Assembly (NCBI GenBank): GCA_013416795.1
Contig: RQSC01000029.1
Coordinates: 457,584 to 521,583 of the forward strand
Direction: 5' to 3'
Source of the DNA: Prasinococcaceae sp. CCMP 1430
Taxonomy: Eukaryota; Prasinodermophyta; Palmophyllophyceae; Prasinococcales; Prasinococcaceae
DNA: 64,000 bases
How positions within the stretch are numbered: the stretch's first letter is position 1; each line of letters opens with the position of its first letter. Under the pieces are notes generated by a model, which did no database searches, was not told the DNA's origin, and saw only the letters and a list, made by a program, of their open reading frames with translations. Shown piece by piece: positions 60,868-64,000 of this stretch. The position numbers were made by a program, and so were the translations under genes.

Positions 60868-61670
60868 CAATCACGACGCGTTCGTCCGTTGGCGGCTGCG
60901 GCGGCTGGCTGCGCCCGCACTCGCGCGCGCCGCGCGTTTGGGGTTTAGGGAATTTCGCACCACCACCCTTGCCCCGGTCTTCCCCTCGAAATCCAAATAC
61001 ATCGGGTGTGTCCAGCGCACCACTCCCGGTTCGTCGGTGTCCTCCGCGCTGGCTGCTCCCTGGCTGTCTGGCCCGCTGCGTGGCTCAATTGTTGGGAGCG
61101 TCCCCGGGGGCGGAGCCCCGCCCGCGCCGAGGCGGCCGGGGCGAGAGTGGGGAAAAGATCTGCGCCGCCGCGCGGCCGCGCCACGCGCGCGCGGTGTGGC
61201 CGCGCGCGCGCGCGCGCGCGCGCTCTTTTGCGCGCGTTTCGTTCCCCGCGCCGAAAACGCCGCCGAAAACGCGCGCCGCCGTTCCCGTTTCGCTGCCCGA
61301 GCCAAAACTTTTTTGTATGTGCGTGCACACACATTAGACGGTTTTGCGTCACGTGCGGCGCATATTTGTGGGTTTTGGGGGGGGTACGAACGGGGTCGAA
61401 TTCGGGGCGGTTTCGCCGCGGGCGCGCGTTTCGCGCGCGCGGCCAGGGGTAGGGTTAGGGTTAGGGTTAGGGTTGCGCCGGATTTGCGGTTTCTCGCGCG
61501 CGTTCGGCGGAGGGAGGGTCCGCGAGGCGAGGCGCGGGAGGGGGGGGGTTAAGGTTGGAGTCGCGCCGAATTTGAGGTTTGAGATGTGAGGTAGGGTTTA
61601 TAGGTGATGCGGCGAGCGCCGTCGCATCGGCGCGCGGCGATCTAATGCTTTTTGATGGCGATCCTTTTTG
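60868..61670. promoter_or_regulatory. Divergent region with telomere-like repeats, GC dinucleotide run and telo-box motifs
   Basis: An 800-bp spacer. It has GGGGTTTAGGG at 60939-60949 about 75 nt upstream of the ZNG1-like start, a GC-alternating run at 61200-61221, a TTTTTTGTATGT patch at 61309-61320 and the TTAGGG array at 61451-61474. TAGGGTTTATAGG follows at 61592-61604. No gene seen. Confidence 0.5.
61451..61474 (+). repeat. Interstitial telomeric repeat (TTAGGG)n, about four copies
   Basis: Perfect AGGGTT units in tandem, preceded by one GGGGT. It is short and internal. It could be a footprint of telomerase-mediated break repair or a regulatory element. Confidence 0.8.
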
Positions 61671-62747
61671 ATGGCGATGATCGGATGCTTTTTGACGTGG
61701 CTTCGAATGCGCGTCAAAACGCACGCGGCGGCTGGCGGCGGCGGCGGCGGGCCGATCGACACCCCACCCCAGCCCCAGGCGGAACGATTTCGAAGGACGC
61801 TTTCCGCGGCTTTGCGGGAGTTGATGGTACAAATGCAATACAAAATNGCCGGCAGGCGACGCGGCCCGGCGCGCCGCGTTTGTGCGCGGGCGTCGGCCGC
61901 TGGGGGCGAGGCCGAGGGCGGGGCGGAAGATCTCGTCCCCCAGAGCGCGGAGGAGCTGCTGCGCCGCGCGCGGCGCCACAAGGAAGGCGCGGCCGGCGCA
62001 GACGATGCGAAGGCCTTCGAGGTGCTCGAGAAGGAACCGTCGACGTGGCGCGAGCTCGAGATGTGGGGCGAGCCGAAGGAGGTGTACGTGCTCGGCACCC
62101 AGACCGGGCTATTCACGCTGCGCACGCGGCGCGCCGACAACAAGCTCAAAAAGGAGCTCGGCAAGGTGCTCGGTGCGCGCTTCACGCGACGCGGCGAAAA
62201 CCGCACGCCGCTCGCCGACAATGTCGCAGACCAGCCCAACGCCGGCACGGCGTTCAAGCCGCCCATACAGAACTACTCGCGCAAGACTGAGCCGCCGCGC
62301 CTGCCGAACCTCAACAAGGTCGTGCGCGTCTCCGACATCCGCCAAGGGGTTCTCGTATTTGAGGTGCGCCGCACCGCGCTCCGTATGCCGCCCGAGACGC
62401 CGAGAGGCGTGCCACCGCGCCCGCCTGCCACGCGAGGCGCCCGCGCACCGTCCTTGCGTCTGACGCCCGCCCGCTTGGCGCACAAATTTGTCGCTGCCAA
62501 ATTCACCCAGGACGAGGAGGCGGCGGAGCATTATGCGAAGGCGATCGAGGACGAGGACATGGCCCCGCGAGGCGACGACGCGCTGTACGTTGCCGCGGTC
62601 CGCTCGGGCGAGCTCTTCGACGTCGTGCGCGAGAGCAAGCACCTCGCCGTTGTCTTCCGACGCGGCACCGCGGCGCCCATCCCCTCGCCAAAGGACCTCA
62701 AGATGGAGCTCGTGTCCAAGGAGGACGGCTCCCTCGATGGCTTTTAA
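61671..62747 (+). CDS. Hypothetical plastid-type protein with possible DUF3110-like segment
   Basis: Coding is clear from about 61848 on. An N at 61847 interrupts the frame, and the sequence just left of it differs in composition, so the ATG at 61671 is provisional. After the N, a basic RRRGPARRVCARAS stretch looks like a transit peptide. The body has TWRELEMWGEPKEVYVLGTQ, TGLFTLRTRRADN and RVSDIRQGVLVFE. The segment 62364-62510 (147 bp, GTGCGC donor, CCCAG acceptor) has no stop but is Pro/Arg-rich, and it probably is an intron. Splicing gives VLVFEDEEAAEHYAKAIEDE, which resembles the DUF3110 pattern seen in cyanobacteria and plastids. After that come LYVAAVRSGELFDVVRESKH and a charged tail. 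Family assignment is weak. Confidence 0.5.
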   Translation: MAMIGCFLTWLRMRVKTHAAAGGGGGGPIDTPPQPQAERFRRTLSAALRELMVQMQYKXAGRRRGPARRVCARASAAGGEAEGGAEDLVPQSAEELLRRARRHKEGAAGADDAKAFEVLEKEPSTWRELEMWGEPKEVYVLGTQTGLFTLRTRRADNKLKKELGKVLGARFTRRGENRTPLADNVADQPNAGTAFKPPIQNYSRKTEPPRLPNLNKVVRVSDIRQGVLVFEVRRTALRMPPETPRGVPPRPPATRGARAPSLRLTPARLAHKFVAAKFTQDEEAAEHYAKAIEDEDMAPRGDDALYVAAVRSGELFDVVRESKHLAVVFRRGTAAPIPSPKDLKMELVSKEDGSLDGF

Positions 62748-63422
62748 GCGTGCCGGGCATACGTTGTGCGCGTGCGCCACATCGCTTGTGGCCGCGAGGC
62801 AGTGTGCATTTCCAGATTTCCAGCCAGGCGGCGTCGATTGCGGGCGGGCGGCACTCGCCGTGCTTCCCGCCACCCGGAGCCTCGGCTGCCCCCAGATCGC
62901 GTGTACGAATCACGGCACAGCCGTAAGTAATGTAATCACTGGCGTGCCTTCCATCTTTATCTTCTCACCGCAGCAATACGTGCGTCCCCTGGTGGCAGCG
63001 CCGACAGAGAGCTTTCTCTTGGGTGGCAGATGTCCTCATTCGCTGTGAGCAGCTTGTTGCGTGCGTTGCGCCGCTGCCTGTGCTTGCGCTCGTGGTTGAT
63101 GCTGCGCACCTGCTCAGAGGCCTCCAAGTCCACCAGCAGAGCGCGCTTGCTCTTGTCTCGTGGCCCTGTCAGCTCAGTGCGTGTGGCACGCATGCGGACG
63201 CCTCCGCTCTCCCTTCAGCGCTCGCGGGCGCCAGAGAGCTCTCTGAGCGCCCCAAACCCCTCCCACATTTTGAGGTTTTAATACATAGGGTCCACGATTT
63301 CAAAGTCCCCATCCGGAGGTCTCACAGCGCACGCCACGCACGCGGTGTGCGTCACACCTGCCGCCCGTGGAGGGCAGGCGGGCGGCGCCGCAGGGGGCGG
63401 GCGGGATTGGCAGGGGGATCAC
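62748..63422. other. Spacer upstream of the last gene, no gene seen
   Basis: About 670 bp, less GC-rich between 62900 and 63050. It contains a TGTAATCAC at 62932-62940. Frames on both strands are not convincing. Confidence 0.4.
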
Positions 63423-64000
63423 ATGGTGGTCATCGACCCGCCGCCGGCGGTGCCGCCCGACCCGCCCACGTGGGATGGGCGGTATGCGTACTCGACCATG
63501 TCGGAGAGGCTCGCCGCCGCTGCGGAGGCGGCTGCGGATCGCGCCGCAGGCCGCAGGCCAGAGGGGCCGGCGACGGCGGGGGTGGCGGGGGCGGCGCGGG
63601 CTGCAGCGCTGGCGCCAGCGGAGGCAATGGCCGCCGTGGCGCTCACGCCGGGCGTCGGTCCAGCAGGCGCGCCGCGCACGCCTCGCATGGCGGTCGCATT
63701 GCCACTCCCCGCCCGCGCACGCTCGCGGACAGCGCCCTCTTCACCCCCCCCATTTGCCGATGCGTCCGCCTCGACTGCAACCGCCGCCGCCGCCGCAGAC
63801 ATCGCGGAAGCCGCTGTCGCCCAAGCCGAGGCGGCTGTTGATGCTCTCGAGGCCGCGGCCGCCGCGGATGAGGAGGGCGACGGCTGCTGTGAAGCTCCGG
63901 AGGCTACTACGCCAGATTGTGAACGGACTGGCTCAGCGAGCATCCCAGGCGGTGGTGGCAGCGTGTCGTTGTTCCGAGTGCGGCAGCGGCGCCTCGAGCT
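63423..64000 (+). CDS. Ala/Pro-rich hypothetical protein, 3' partial at window edge
   Basis: ATG at 63423 opens a frame of 192 codons that runs off the window. It begins MVVIDPPPAVPPDPPTWDGR and YAYSTMSERLAAAAEAAADR. It then becomes Ala/Pro/Arg-rich and ends ...SVSLFRVRQRRLE. No family is recognised. The first 40 residues, with Trp, Tyr and Met in a structured pattern, look more like protein than the competing minus-strand frame (63419-63943), which is a plain Ala/Ser/Gly repeat. The choice of strand is therefore a judgement, not proof. Confidence 0.45.
   Translation, partial: MVVIDPPPAVPPDPPTWDGRYAYSTMSERLAAAAEAAADRAAGRRPEGPATAGVAGAARAAALAPAEAMAAVALTPGVGPAGAPRTPRMAVALPLPARARSRTAPSSPPPFADASASTATAAAAADIAEAAVAQAEAAVDALEAAAAADEEGDGCCEAPEATTPDCERTGSASIPGGGGSVSLFRVRQRRLE

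Noticed and set aside
61451-61474. A chromosome end
   Set aside because: Only about four units, with genes on both sides; it is interstitial.
63419-63943. 174-codon minus-strand frame at the right end
   Set aside because: Low-complexity Ala/Ser/Gly translation; the plus-strand frame from 63423 looks more protein-like, though neither is proven.

Overview
This window looks like nuclear DNA of a photosynthetic eukaryote, most likely a green alga. The sequence is very GC-rich and densely packed, with genes on both strands. Many genes are split by short GT-AG introns, about 90-330 bp, with donors of the GTGCGT, GTGAGC or GTACG type. Several products point to a plastid of the green lineage: a plastid-type ADP-glucose pyrophosphorylase large subunit, an HCF173-like psbA translation factor, an LPA3-like photosystem II assembly protein, a plastid SecY and an HDA14-like deacetylase. 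The species cannot be named from sequence alone; a prasinophyte-like alga is only a guess.

Layout from left to right. 1-7.3 kb: the 3' part of the starch gene, a PF03407-type glycosyltransferase, TFIIE-alpha, and a four-exon diacylglycerol kinase. 7.3-9.5 kb: an abrupt AT-richer block of mitochondrial DNA with part of the large-subunit rRNA and an intact cytochrome b gene, butted against the 5' end of the kinase gene. It is either a recent nuclear mitochondrial insertion or an assembly join. 9.5-14.3 kb: a PrmA-like methyltransferase and TTC27. 14.6-20.5 kb: a GRAM plus SH3BP5-domain protein, plastid SecY (with a 144-N gap) and LPA3. 20.9-29 kb: ABCE1, GOT1/GOLT1, HDA14, a secreted ShK-cyclophilin and a nicotinamidase. 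29-36.5 kb: a secreted Cys-rich protein, a coiled-coil protein, RPB10, an SPX-RING E3 ligase and a BAH-domain protein. 36.6-37.9 kb: a mosaic of decayed non-LTR retrotransposon pieces. 37.9-49.5 kb: a large Sfi1-like Trp-repeat protein, an LDAH-type lipase, a methyltransferase, a thioredoxin-VHL fusion and a NIPA-type transporter. 49.6-64 kb: a three-exon 88-aa conserved protein, an EF-hand membrane protein, HCF173, an IBA57-like protein, a LAZ1/TMEM184 protein, a ZNG1/CobW GTPase, a possible DUF3110 protein and the start of an Ala/Pro-rich protein.

There are no operons. Neighbours are mostly convergent or divergent, with short spacers. Several genes serve plastid biogenesis (SecY, LPA3, HCF173, HDA14, the starch enzyme) and others serve translation or transcription (ABCE1, PrmA, TFIIE-alpha, RPB10, TTC27). 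Two recurring non-coding signals stand out: CTAG/TAG-rich AT islands just after many stop codons, and telo-box-like AAACCCTA motifs upstream of translation and plastid genes. The most unusual items are the mitochondrial block and its junction with the kinase gene, the thioredoxin-VHL and GRAM-SH3BP5 domain combinations, the IBA57-like protein that lacks the family cysteine, and five clear genes with no in-frame ATG in front of the conserved domain.
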